Positions 1 through 5,703 of a stretch of DNA of 5,757 nucleotides are shown in pieces. Under the pieces are notes generated by a model that had not been told where the DNA came from, did not search any database, and was given only the letters and a program-made list of their open reading frames with translations. The stretch is taken from positions 1-5,757 of the forward strand of contig PKXB01000052.1 in the NCBI GenBank assembly GCA_003133345.1, read 5' to 3'. The DNA comes from Hyphomicrobiales bacterium. GTDB taxonomy: Bacteria > Pseudomonadota > Alphaproteobacteria > Rhizobiales > Xanthobacteraceae. Every line of letters begins with the position of its first letter. Position 1 is the stretch's first letter. Position numbers and translations under genes: made by a program.

Positions 1-122
1 TTTTAATTTTTTGGCCACACGATCACGGATACATTCAAGGGCGGCCGTGGTCTGCCAAACCGCCTTTCGCGTGGTTCGTCGTTCTGATCGTTTGTTTGGT
101 TAAACCACGTCGAGGCGAACCA

Positions 123-163
123 GCTCACACTTAATCAGCGGGTCCCAGGTTCGAGATAGCTGG
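123..163 (+). pseudogene. Degenerate 3' half of a tRNA-Lys(CUU)-like gene (possible att scar)
   Basis: Positions 130-155 match, as I recall the family, the stretch from the anticodon CTT to the T-loop of bacterial tRNA-Lys(CUU). The fold is partly kept: GCTCA (123-127) and TCAGC (135-139) form an anticodon stem with one C-C mismatch around a 7-nt loop, CACTTAA. The T-arm 5' strand is CCAGG (145-149), followed by the loop TTCGAGA (150-156). It cannot be a working tRNA. The invariant U33 is A (129), the 3' strand of the T-stem is disrupted (GCTGG appears only at 159-163), and the D-arm, acceptor stem and CCA end are absent. Remnants limited to the 3' half of a tRNA are typical of tyrosine-recombinase attachment sites, so this may mark an old integration edge. 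The match is from memory and a tRNA search was not possible. Confidence 0.5.
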
Positions 164-205
164 TAGTGCCATCCTTACGCCCGCGCGCTATGACGGTCCC
201 CATGC

Positions 206-242
206 GGTACAACATTCCTCTGCTGGTACAACATTGTTGTAC
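206..242. promoter_or_regulatory. Palindromic operator-like site with an extra half-site, upstream of dusA
   Basis: GTACAACA (226-233) and TGTTGTAC (235-242) form a perfect 8-bp inverted repeat around one base (T234). The same half-site lies in direct orientation at 207-214, within an 11-bp direct repeat, GGTACAACATT, at 206-216 and 225-235. The two direct copies are 19 bp apart, about two helical turns, which would place two protein units on the same DNA face. It lies 50-86 bases before the annotated dusA start. This is the usual shape of a repressor operator for a dimeric helix-turn-helix protein. I cannot assign a regulator, and the site could belong to whatever lay to the left before the suspected rearrangement. 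Confidence 0.45.
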
Positions 243-291
243 TATTGGTGCAGAAATGAGCGCGAATGAGACAGCCCATAATAATCTATAA

Positions 292-1317
292 ATGCTGGCA
301 GAAAAAGGAAGAAACGGCAAACTCGTGGATCGGCGCTTCGCCATAGCACCGATGATGGAATGGACCGACCGGCATTGCCGGTTCTTCCATCGCCTACTCA
401 CGCGCCGGGCGCTGATCTACACCGAAATGCTCACCACCGGCGCGGTGCTGCGCGGCGACCGCGCCCGGCTGCTTGCCTTCGATGCGTTCGAGCATCCGGT
501 GGCGCTCCAGCTCGGCGGCAGCGCTCCGGCCGCGCTCGCGCAATCGGCGCACATCGGCGAAGACTGCGGCTACGACGAGATCAATCTCAATGTCGGCTGT
601 CCGTCCGACCGGGTGCAGGAGGGCCGCTTTGGCGCCTGCCTGATGGTCGAGCCGGTGCTGGTCGCCGATTGCGTCGCCGCCATGAAAGCGGCGGTGAAAG
701 TTCCGGTGACGGTAAAATGCCGGCTCGGCGTCGACGAGCAGGATCCCGATCAGGCGTTGTTTTCCTTTGCCGAGGCGGTCAAGGCGGCAGGCGCGGATGC
801 GCTGATCGTGCACGCGCGCAAAGCCTGGCTGAAGGGATTGTCGCCGCGCGAGAACCGCGACGTGCCGCCACTCGATTATGCGATCGTGCACCGTCTCAAG
901 GCCGCGCATCCCGATTTCGACATCGTACTCAACGGCGGTATTACCAGTCTCGAGCAGGCGCAAGCGCAGCTCGTGCATGTGGATGGCGTGATGATGGGAC
1001 GCGCCGCCTATCAGGAGCCCTGGCGACTTTTGGCGGTCGATCCGCTGCTCTATGGCGAGCCGGCGCCGTTCACGTTGCCGAAAGAGGCGGCGCTGGCGTT
1101 CATTCCCTATATCGAGCGCGAACTGGCCAAGGGCGTGCGGTTGCATTCGATCACCCGCCATGTCCTCGGCCTGTTCCATGCTGTGCCGGGCGCGCGCGCC
1201 TTACGCCGTCATCTGGCGACCGAGGCGGTCAAACCGGGCGCCGGCGCGTCCGTCATGGCTGATGCGCTGGCGCTGGTGCTGGACACGGCCAAGGATTTGT
1301 CGAACATCGCCGCCTAG
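292..1317 (+). CDS. dusA: tRNA-dihydrouridine synthase A
   Basis: This is an FMN enzyme that uses NADPH to reduce uridine to dihydrouridine in the D-loop of tRNAs (U20/U20a for the DusA subgroup). The 341-residue length fits the family. The N-terminal signature APMMEWTDRHCRFFHR spans residues 19-34. INLNVGCPSDRVQEGRFGA follows, with Cys103 the likely catalytic acid. Lys142 (in VTVKCRLGVDE) and His174 (in IVHARKAW) are the usual flavin and substrate contacts. NGG (214-216) and MMGRAAY (234-240) form the phosphate-binding end of the TIM barrel. The start is uncertain. ATG 292 has no Shine-Dalgarno sequence, while GTG 325 follows AGGAAG (306-311) and gives VDRRFAIAPMMEWTD (read as M), closer to the family's usual N-terminus. 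The TAG stop lies 4 nt before a palindromic repeat. A TSUP exporter gene follows on the same strand 87 nt away. Confidence 0.95.
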   Translation: MLAEKGRNGKLVDRRFAIAPMMEWTDRHCRFFHRLLTRRALIYTEMLTTGAVLRGDRARLLAFDAFEHPVALQLGGSAPAALAQSAHIGEDCGYDEINLNVGCPSDRVQEGRFGACLMVEPVLVADCVAAMKAAVKVPVTVKCRLGVDEQDPDQALFSFAEAVKAAGADALIVHARKAWLKGLSPRENRDVPPLDYAIVHRLKAAHPDFDIVLNGGITSLEQAQAQLVHVDGVMMGRAAYQEPWRLLAVDPLLYGEPAPFTLPKEAALAFIPYIERELAKGVRLHSITRHVLGLFHAVPGARALRRHLATEAVKPGAGASVMADALALVLDTAKDLSNIAA

Positions 1318-1320
1318 CCC

Positions 1321-1374
1321 GCGCATGATCCCGAAAAGTGGGAACCGGTTTTCGGATAAGATCATGCGCAAATA
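1321..1374. repeat. Rhizobiales-type palindromic intergenic repeat, short form
   Basis: GCGCATGATC (1321-1330) pairs with GATCATGCGC (1360-1369). Inside it CCGAAAA (1331-1337) pairs with TTTTCGG (1349-1355). An unpaired ATAA (1356-1359) forms a bulge and an 11-nt loop lies at 1338-1348. The RNA would be a long imperfect hairpin. There is no T-tract, so it is not a classical intrinsic terminator. A second copy at 2235-2314 shares nearly every base outside its insertion. The element resembles a dispersed repeat I know from Bradyrhizobium and related genomes. It sits in the dusA-to-TSUP gap and may protect the dusA mRNA 3' end or attenuate readthrough. Confidence 0.85.
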
Positions 1375-1404
1375 AGTCTCGCCTGCCGCACCATCCGGGG
1401 AAAT

Positions 1405-2235
1405 ATGCTGCTGGGATATCCGATCGGCGAGATCGTTCTGCTCGCGCTCTGGATCGCGGGCGCCGGCATCCTGGTCGGCATTCTCGCCGGTCTGTTTGGC
1501 ATCGGCGGCGGCGCCATTATCGTGCCGGTGCTGTACGAAGTGTTCCGCGCGCTTGAGGTGCCGGAGGACGTGCGCATGCAAATGTGCATCGGCACCTCGC
1601 TCGCCATCATCATTCCGACCACCTTGCGTTCTTACCTCGGGCACAAGAAAAAAGGCGCGGTGATCTCCGACGTCGTGCGTGTCTGGGTGCTGCCGGCGGT
1701 TGCTGGTGTAGCAATTGGCTCGGTCATCGCCTCATTCGCGCCGGCGGCGGTGTTCAAGATCGCGTTCATCATCTTTATCAGCTTCATCAGCATCAAAATG
1801 CTGTTCGGTAGCGACCGCTGGAACCTCGGCAGCGAATTACCCGGCCGCGTGCTGCTCGCGTTCTACGGCTTCATCACCGGGTTGTTTTCTTCGCTGGTGG
1901 GCGTGAGCGGCGGCTCAGTGTCGAATGCGGTGCTCACTATGTACGGCCAGCCGATGCAGCGCGCGGTGGCGACCTCGGCCGGTATCGGCGTGCCGATCAC
2001 CATTGCCGGTACTCTCGGTTATATGGTGGCGGGCTGGTCGCACATGGCGCAACTGCCGCCGCTGTCGATCGGCTTCGTGTCGTTGATCGGCTTTGCGCTG
2101 ATGGCGCCGGTGTCGAGCTATACGGCGAGCTACGGCGTGCGGCTGGCGCACTGGCTGCCGCGGCGCAAGCTGGAAATTGCCTTCGGCTGCTTCCTGATCC
2201 TGGTAGCGCTGCGGTTTATTGTCAGCTTGATCTAG
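1405..2235 (+). CDS. TauE/SafE (TSUP) family membrane transporter
   Basis: This is a 276-residue inner-membrane protein of the TSUP family, whose characterised members export sulfite, sulfonates or other small organosulfur anions. The substrate here cannot be told from sequence. It shows the family's internal duplication. The first half has LAGLFGIGGGAIIVPVL (28-44) and the second has ITGLFSSLVGVSGGSVSNAV (157-176), two glycine-rich re-entrant motifs in equivalent positions. GTSLAI (63-68) and ATSAGIG (189-195) are the matching downstream motifs. About eight hydrophobic segments can be seen, with a basic cytoplasmic loop at HKKKG (80-84). ATG 1405 is well supported by GGGG at 1397-1400, four bases upstream. 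It may share a transcript with dusA, though the repeat in the gap could reduce this. No sulfur-metabolism gene lies nearby to suggest a substrate. Confidence 0.93.
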   Translation: MLLGYPIGEIVLLALWIAGAGILVGILAGLFGIGGGAIIVPVLYEVFRALEVPEDVRMQMCIGTSLAIIIPTTLRSYLGHKKKGAVISDVVRVWVLPAVAGVAIGSVIASFAPAAVFKIAFIIFISFISIKMLFGSDRWNLGSELPGRVLLAFYGFITGLFSSLVGVSGGSVSNAVLTMYGQPMQRAVATSAGIGVPITIAGTLGYMVAGWSHMAQLPPLSIGFVSLIGFALMAPVSSYTASYGVRLAHWLPRRKLEIAFGCFLILVALRFIVSLI

Positions 2236-2314
2236 AGCATGATCCCGAAAAAGCCTGCCCTCGGACTTGATCCGAGGGTGGGTACCGGTTTTCGGATAAG
2301 ATCATGCTCAAATA
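2235..2314. repeat. Rhizobiales-type palindromic repeat, long form with nested hairpin
   Basis: The outer arms are GAGCATGATC (2235-2244) and GATCATGCTC (2300-2309). The inner arms are CCGAAAA (2245-2251) and TTTTCGG (2289-2295), with the same ATAA bulge (2296-2299) as the copy at 1321-1374. Relative to that copy it carries 26 extra bases at 2252-2277. Within and at the edge of these, CCCTCGGA (2258-2265) and TCCGAGGG (2271-2278) form a perfect 8-bp hairpin with loop CTTGA. The outer G pair differs between copies in a compensated way (GCGC/GCGC against GAGC/GCTC), which supports selection on pairing. It starts on the last base of the TSUP stop codon and fills the gap to a convergent operon, where it could act as a bidirectional transcript end. 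Confidence 0.85.
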
Positions 2315-2325
2315 GAATAAGTTGT

Positions 2326-3027
2326 TTACGGATTTCCGCGCATGCGCAGCCGGTCGCCGCGCACCTCCCAGCTTTCCAGCCGGTTGAGGAAGGTCATGCC
2401 GAGCAGATTGTTCTTCAGCTGGCCGGGCTGCGCCACCAGCGCCGGCACCGCACGCTCAGTCAGTCCGCCGACGGCGAGGCGATCGAGCGTCACTGGCGCG
2501 GCGCGGGTGCGGCCGTTGGCGGTGTCCACATTGATGTTATAGACGAGCACTTCGAGCGGCAGGCCGGCCGCTTTGGCCGCTTCCTGTGTGAGCACCACGG
2601 AGCTGGCACCGGTGTCGAGCACCATCGGCACGCGCGCGCCGTTGATATGCGCGCCGACCGCGAAATCGCCGCCGTGACCGCGCACGACTTCGACGCGGCG
2701 GCCGTGGCTGGCGACGTGGCCCGGCATCAATTCCGCGATCACCCGGTCGCCGACGTCGCGCAATTCGAAACGGTAGCTGTAGCCGACCACCAGCAGCAGG
2801 CCGAGCACGGCCCAGAACAACAGGGCCTCCAACGCCTTCGACAACCGCTCGCGGTATAAAGTGATCACCAGGCCGCCGACGAAAATCGCCAGCGCGAGCT
2901 TGAGCGCGAGCGACCCTGTGTCGTGGCTGAGCAGATTGGCGATAGCGTCCTGATCATTACTGGCGATCAGCGCCGCCAGCGACAGTGCCACGCCAAGCAC
3001 GAAGGTCCAGATCAGACGGCGGCTCAC
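2326..3027 (-). CDS. Membrane-anchored retropepsin-like aspartic protease (TIGR02281 type)
   Basis: This is a 233-residue predicted protease of clan AA, the single-domain type that works as a dimer like retroviral proteases. Rickettsial APRc belongs to the same broad group. Three hydrophobic segments lie at about 4-22, 39-57 and 66-84. The basic stretch YRERLSK (58-64) should be cytoplasmic, which by the positive-inside rule puts the catalytic domain (about 110-233) in the periplasm. The active-site motif is VLDTGASSVVL (136-146), with Asp138 catalytic. LLGMTFLNRL (208-217) is the hydrophobic-hydrophobic-Gly element near the C-terminus. The start is GTG at 3027, preceded by AGGA in the end of the DUF1289 gene. 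The gap to that gene is 4 nt, so this is the third gene of the operon. No natural substrate is known for this bacterial family, as far as I recall. Confidence 0.9.
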   Translation of the reverse strand: MSRRLIWTFVLGVALSLAALIASNDQDAIANLLSHDTGSLALKLALAIFVGGLVITLYRERLSKALEALLFWAVLGLLLVVGYSYRFELRDVGDRVIAELMPGHVASHGRRVEVVRGHGGDFAVGAHINGARVPMVLDTGASSVVLTQEAAKAAGLPLEVLVYNINVDTANGRTRAAPVTLDRLAVGGLTERAVPALVAQPGQLKNNLLGMTFLNRLESWEVRGDRLRMRGNP

Positions 3028-3031
3028 GGCG

Positions 3032-3307
3032 TCATCCTGTCGCGCTGGCGGTTTCGGCGCGCCGGCCGTACGCGAGGCGGCCCGGCAGTTCGCCGATCAC
3101 GCGGCGGCGTTCGGCGGCGCTCATGGCGGTCCAGCGCGCAATTTCGTCGATAGTGCGGCCGCAACCAAGGCACAGCCCGGAACGCGCATCGAGCGTGCAG
3201 ATTTTAACGCAAGGGCTCTCGATCATGGTCGGTCTCGGGGCCGCATCGGTTGCGACCATAGTCACCGCCGGCGGGAACGCAATCGTGGCGATTGTCGCAA
3301 GCCGCAT
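3032..3307 (-). CDS. DUF1289 small four-cysteine protein
   Basis: This is a 91-residue protein of the DUF1289 family, whose function is unknown to me. The domain is [20 protein letters not shown] (31-50), followed by [20 protein letters not shown]. Cys33, Cys37, Cys46 and Cys49 have the spacing C-x3-C-x8-C-x2-C, suitable for binding zinc or an iron-sulfur cluster. That binding is inference. ATG 3307 is preferred because it overlaps the kinase stop by one base (TAATG) and has GGGGA just upstream, a coupling arrangement. It gives a hydrophobic N-terminal extension, [20 protein letters not shown], longer than in many family members. Internal ATGs at residues 17 and 28 would give the more usual short form but have weaker ribosome-binding sites. 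It sits between the kinase and protease genes and is almost certainly co-transcribed with both. Confidence 0.88.
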   Translation of the reverse strand: MRLATIATIAFPPAVTMVATDAAPRPTMIESPCVKICTLDARSGLCLGCGRTIDEIARWTAMSAAERRRVIGELPGRLAYGRRAETASATG

Positions 3308-4926
3308 TACGTCCCCGCGCGGAACAGCGGGCGGCGGCTGAGCCGGCGCTTTTCCTCGGGCGTGAGGATGGGCTCGCCCGGCGCCGGCGCGATCGGTGGT
3401 GCGTGATCCATCATTGACGGCATCGGCGCCATTGCCGCGACCACCCGTTCAGGCGGGAAGGTAACCACCACCTCAGTGCCGATGCGCAGCTTGGATTTGA
3501 GCACGAACGAGCCGCCATGCAGATCGACCAGGCTCTTGGCGATCGGCAGGCCGAGACCGGCGCCCTGTTCGGCGGATTTGATCGAATTGGAGCCCTGGCC
3601 GAAGGAGGCGAGCACGATCGGGATTTCCTCCTCGGGAATGCCCGGCCCAGTATCCTTGACGCTCATGTATTGGCCGCCCGGGGCGGTCCAGCCGACTTTC
3701 AACCAGACCTCGCCGCCCTGCGGCGTGAACTTGATCGCGTTCGATAACAGATTGAGGCAGATCTGGCGCACTGCGCGCTCATCGGCCCACAGCCGCGGCA
3801 AGTCGGCCTCGAACATCTCGTGGATGGTGATGCCGCGGTTGGTCGCGCGCAGTTTCAGGAGATGGTGGCAATCCTCGACGATGCCGACCAGTGAAATGGA
3901 TTCCTCGTTGAGCTCGTAGCGGCCGGCTTCGATACGCGACAGGTCGAGAATCTCGTTGATCAGCCCGAGCAGATGCACGCCGGAATTATGGATATCGGCG
4001 GAATATTCCTTGTAGGCCGGCACTGCGTGCTCGCCGAACACTTCCGTCTTCATCACTTCGGAGAACCCGAGGATGGCATTGAGCGGCGTGCGCAATTCAT
4101 GACTCATTTGCGCGAGGAAGCGCGACTTCGAGATGTTGGCGGCCTCCGCGCGCTGCCGCGCCTCGTCGGAAATCGACTTGGCCTGTTCCAGCTCGCCGAT
4201 CAGCGCGTCTTTCTCCGCGCGCGCCTGCAGCGTCGCCAGCGTGGTCGAATAGAGCCGGTAGGCCAGCACGGCGAAGTAGCCCTGCGCGGTGACCGCCATG
4301 ATGGCGAGTATGTAGTTGCGCAGGGAGCCTTGCAGGACGAAGTCGAGCGCGATCGCCGCGGTCACCGGGAAGGTGGCGGCGAACACCGCCATCGGCAGGC
4401 TCGAGGCCAGCATGCTGGACACCGCCACCACCAGCAGCATCACGAACAGCATAAAGGTGCCCGAGCTTTCGTCGGCGCCGACCGGATGAATCAAAATGAA
4501 CATCCAGGCCAGCCCGTAGAACAGGTCGAGCAGGATGAAGCGCAGCCGCCAGGACTGCGCCGCTGTTTCGGCCATCGGCAGATCGAGGAACTGCCGGCAT
4601 TTGCTGATCATGACGGCATGGATGACCAGCACCGAGGCGGTCCAGGCGCCGGCGACGACGGCGCTGGTCCACAGACTCGACAGGAAGCCGATGGTCGCCA
4701 CCAGCAGCAGGATCACCAGCGACGCCGACAACCGGTTTTGCGCATATTGCCGCAGCAGCTCGTAATCGAAAGCCGGGCGGGTGCCGCTCGACGACGTCAG
4801 CCGGTCGCGCGCCTCTCGCACGTATTGCGCGGCAAGGCGGCGCTTTACCGGCGAGGTTTCCGGTGGCAACGCGGAGAGATCGGGCTGTTCGCCTGGAATC
4901 GGCATAAAATCGACAGTTGGACGCAC
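3307..4926 (-). CDS. Membrane sensor histidine kinase, PleC/DivJ/PdhS-like catalytic core
   Basis: This 539-residue sensor kinase autophosphorylates on histidine and passes the phosphate to a response regulator. A cytoplasmic N-terminus (1-65) is followed by about six membrane segments (67-85, 88-106, 128-147, 157-174, 177-199, 205-225) with only short loops. It should therefore sense a membrane or internal signal rather than a periplasmic ligand. A coiled linker (228-265) leads to the H-box [16 protein letters not shown], with phospho-acceptor His276. The dimerisation helix continues to [12 protein letters not shown] (325-336). ATPase motifs are complete: N-box NLLSNAIKF (392-400), G1 DTGPGI (425-430), F-box SFGQG (441-445) and G2 [10 protein letters not shown] (455-464). 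The core resembles cell-cycle kinases PleC, DivJ and PdhS. An unusual Pro/Met-rich tail (about 493-539) follows. The start is GTG 4926 or ATG 4905, and neither has a clear Shine-Dalgarno sequence. There is no adjacent response regulator, so it is an orphan kinase. Confidence 0.95.
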   Translation of the reverse strand: MRPTVDFMPIPGEQPDLSALPPETSPVKRRLAAQYVREARDRLTSSSGTRPAFDYELLRQYAQNRLSASLVILLLVATIGFLSSLWTSAVVAGAWTASVLVIHAVMISKCRQFLDLPMAETAAQSWRLRFILLDLFYGLAWMFILIHPVGADESSGTFMLFVMLLVVAVSSMLASSLPMAVFAATFPVTAAIALDFVLQGSLRNYILAIMAVTAQGYFAVLAYRLYSTTLATLQARAEKDALIGELEQAKSISDEARQRAEAANISKSRFLAQMSHELRTPLNAILGFSEVMKTEVFGEHAVPAYKEYSADIHNSGVHLLGLINEILDLSRIEAGRYELNEESISLVGIVEDCHHLLKLRATNRGITIHEMFEADLPRLWADERAVRQICLNLLSNAIKFTPQGGEVWLKVGWTAPGGQYMSVKDTGPGIPEEEIPIVLASFGQGSNSIKSAEQGAGLGLPIAKSLVDLHGGSFVLKSKLRIGTEVVVTFPPERVVAAMAPMPSMMDHAPPIAPAPGEPILTPEEKRRLSRRPLFRAGT

Positions 4927-4956
4927 AAAAAGCTGGCGCCAACCTCGCCCAAAATC

Positions 4957-5008
4957 CTTAAGACCAAGCTTAAGAGTCGGCTAAAGACACTGGTTAACGT
5001 TTGTTACC
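4957..5008. promoter_or_regulatory. Paired TTAA motifs in the kinase/GST divergent control region
   Basis: CTTAAG occurs at 4957-4962 and again at 4969-4974, giving TTAA-N8-TTAA, 31-48 bases upstream of the kinase GTG start. A little further on, TTAACGTTTGTTACC (4994-5008) gives TTAA-N6-TTAC. These resemble sites for the alphaproteobacterial cell-cycle regulator CtrA (TTAA-N7-TTAA), but each is one base off in spacing. I list them as candidate operators only. No clear -35/-10 pair reading toward the kinase could be identified. Confidence 0.3.
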
Positions 5009-5015
5009 GGCCCGT

Positions 5016-5052
5016 TTGACAGGGCTTTTTGCCCATGTTCGGCTGCAGCCGA
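5016..5052 (+). promoter_or_regulatory. Candidate GST promoter with 14-bp palindrome
   Basis: A perfect -35 hexamer, TTGACA, is at 5016-5021. At normal spacing the -10 region falls at about 5038-5044, where the match is poor. That same place is the left half of a perfect palindrome, TCGGCTGCAGCCGA (5039-5052), which could be an operator covering the start of transcription or a small hairpin in the leader. Short GCCC/GGGC/GCCC blocks (5010-5013, 5022-5025, 5031-5034), with TTTTT at 5026-5030, could form alternative hairpins. Confidence 0.35.
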
Positions 5053-5079
5053 GGGGAAAAACGGACCGGAGTTAAGGAA

Positions 5080-5691
5080 ATGAAGCTCTATGACAGCAGG
5101 CAGGCGCCGAATCCCCGGCGGACCCGCATTTTCCTGGCCGAGAAGGGCATCACGCTGCCGACCGAGCAGGTCGACATCATGGCCATGCAGCACAAGACGC
5201 CGGAATATACCGCCATCAACCCCTTGCAGCGGATACCGGCGCTGGTGCTCGATGACGGCACCATCATCACCGAGTCGATCGCCATCTGCCGCTATTTCGA
5301 GGTGCTGCAGCCGGAGCCGCCGCTGTTCGGCGTCGGTGCGAAAGAGATCGCACTGGTGGAAATGTGGAACCGGCGCGCCGAGATCAATTTCTTTTCCAAC
5401 GTCGCGGCGGTGTTCCGCCATCTGCATCCGGCCATGAAGGAGCTGGAGGTGCCGCAGGTGCCCGCTTATGCCGAGGCCATGCGGCCGCGCGCAATCTGGT
5501 TTCTGGAACTGCTGGATAAAGAATTGGCCAAGCGCGAATTCATCGTCGGCGATCGCTATTCGGTGGCCGACATCACCACATTGGTCGCGGTCGATTTCAT
5601 GAAGCCGGCAAAGCTCGCGATGCCCGAGGGCGCCGGCAACGTGAAACGTTGGCACGCCGCGGTGTCGGCACGGCCGAGCGCGCGCGCTTGA
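5080..5691 (+). CDS. Glutathione S-transferase family protein
   Basis: This is a cytosolic GST-fold protein of 203 residues, a usual length for the family. It probably conjugates or reduces electrophilic compounds with glutathione, but the substrate is unknown. The N-terminal thioredoxin-like domain spans about 1-78. It starts MKLYDSRQAPNPRRTRIFLA, has the cis-proline in RIPAL (Pro53), and the glutathione-binding ITESIAICRYF (63-73), with Glu65-Ser66 expected to hold the gamma-glutamyl group. The helical C-terminal domain contains FIVGDRYSVADI (154-165), the conserved N-capping box and hydrophobic staple. No cysteine or serine clearly matches a canonical catalytic residue near position 10. 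ATG 5080 is chosen because GGAG (5068-5071) lies 8 bases upstream and the protein then starts directly at the first beta strand. A longer reading from TTG 5029 adds 17 unlikely residues. It is a single gene, divergent from the kinase and convergent with the next gene. Confidence 0.93.
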   Translation: MKLYDSRQAPNPRRTRIFLAEKGITLPTEQVDIMAMQHKTPEYTAINPLQRIPALVLDDGTIITESIAICRYFEVLQPEPPLFGVGAKEIALVEMWNRRAEINFFSNVAAVFRHLHPAMKELEVPQVPAYAEAMRPRAIWFLELLDKELAKREFIVGDRYSVADITTLVAVDFMKPAKLAMPEGAGNVKRWHAAVSARPSARA

Positions 5692-5703
5692 CAGCCGCCG
5701 GGG

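Larger units (their letters stand above)
1..291. other. Intergenic left flank without a convincing gene
   Basis: This stretch is poorer in GC than the genes to its right: by hand count about 51% in positions 1-120 and about 42% in 241-325, against about 62% just inside dusA. It opens with a T-rich run. Two plus-strand frames are open from the left edge, one to the TAA at 101-103 and one to the TAA at 132-134. Either could be the tail of a gene lying outside the window, but neither peptide is recognisable and both are too short to call. An inverted repeat pairs CGTGGTT (70-76) with AACCACG (103-109). The tRNA-like remnant and the palindrome are listed separately. Confidence 0.6.

Noticed and set aside
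2..134. C-terminal end of a gene entering from the left
   Set aside because: Two overlapping frames are open to the edge (ending at 103 and 134), neither gives a recognisable peptide, and there is no way to choose between them.
135..401. 88-residue minus-strand reading frame across the dusA upstream region
   Set aside because: It runs antisense into the dusA start, covers the palindrome and the tRNA remnant, and matches no family I know.
360..1262. 300-residue plus-strand frame inside dusA, and a 261-residue antisense frame (394-1179)
   Set aside because: Both are low-complexity Arg/Gly- or Arg/His-rich shadows of the GC-rich dusA gene, which has complete family motifs in its own frame.
1321..1374. 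Rho-independent terminator after dusA
   Set aside because: The hairpin is strong but no T-tract follows it, and the same element recurs at 2235-2314, so it is better called a dispersed repeat.
2239..2859. 206-residue plus-strand frame starting MIPKKPALGLDPRVG
   Set aside because: Its start is the translated palindromic repeat and the rest is antisense to the aspartic protease. Repeat-derived starts of this kind are a common source of false proteins in Rhizobiales.
4994..5008. A true CtrA binding site
   Set aside because: The half-site spacing is 6 instead of 7 and the second half is TTAC, so it does not meet the consensus. It is kept only as a low-interest observation.
3973..5019. 348-residue plus-strand frame rich in His, Gln and Arg
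   Set aside because: It is antisense to the histidine kinase, whose H, N, G1, F and G2 boxes are all intact. The composition is typical of a reverse-strand shadow.
4981..5655. 224-residue minus-strand frame antisense to the GST
   Set aside because: The GST frame has clear domain motifs and a good ribosome-binding site. The antisense frame is His/Arg/Asp-rich without any motif.
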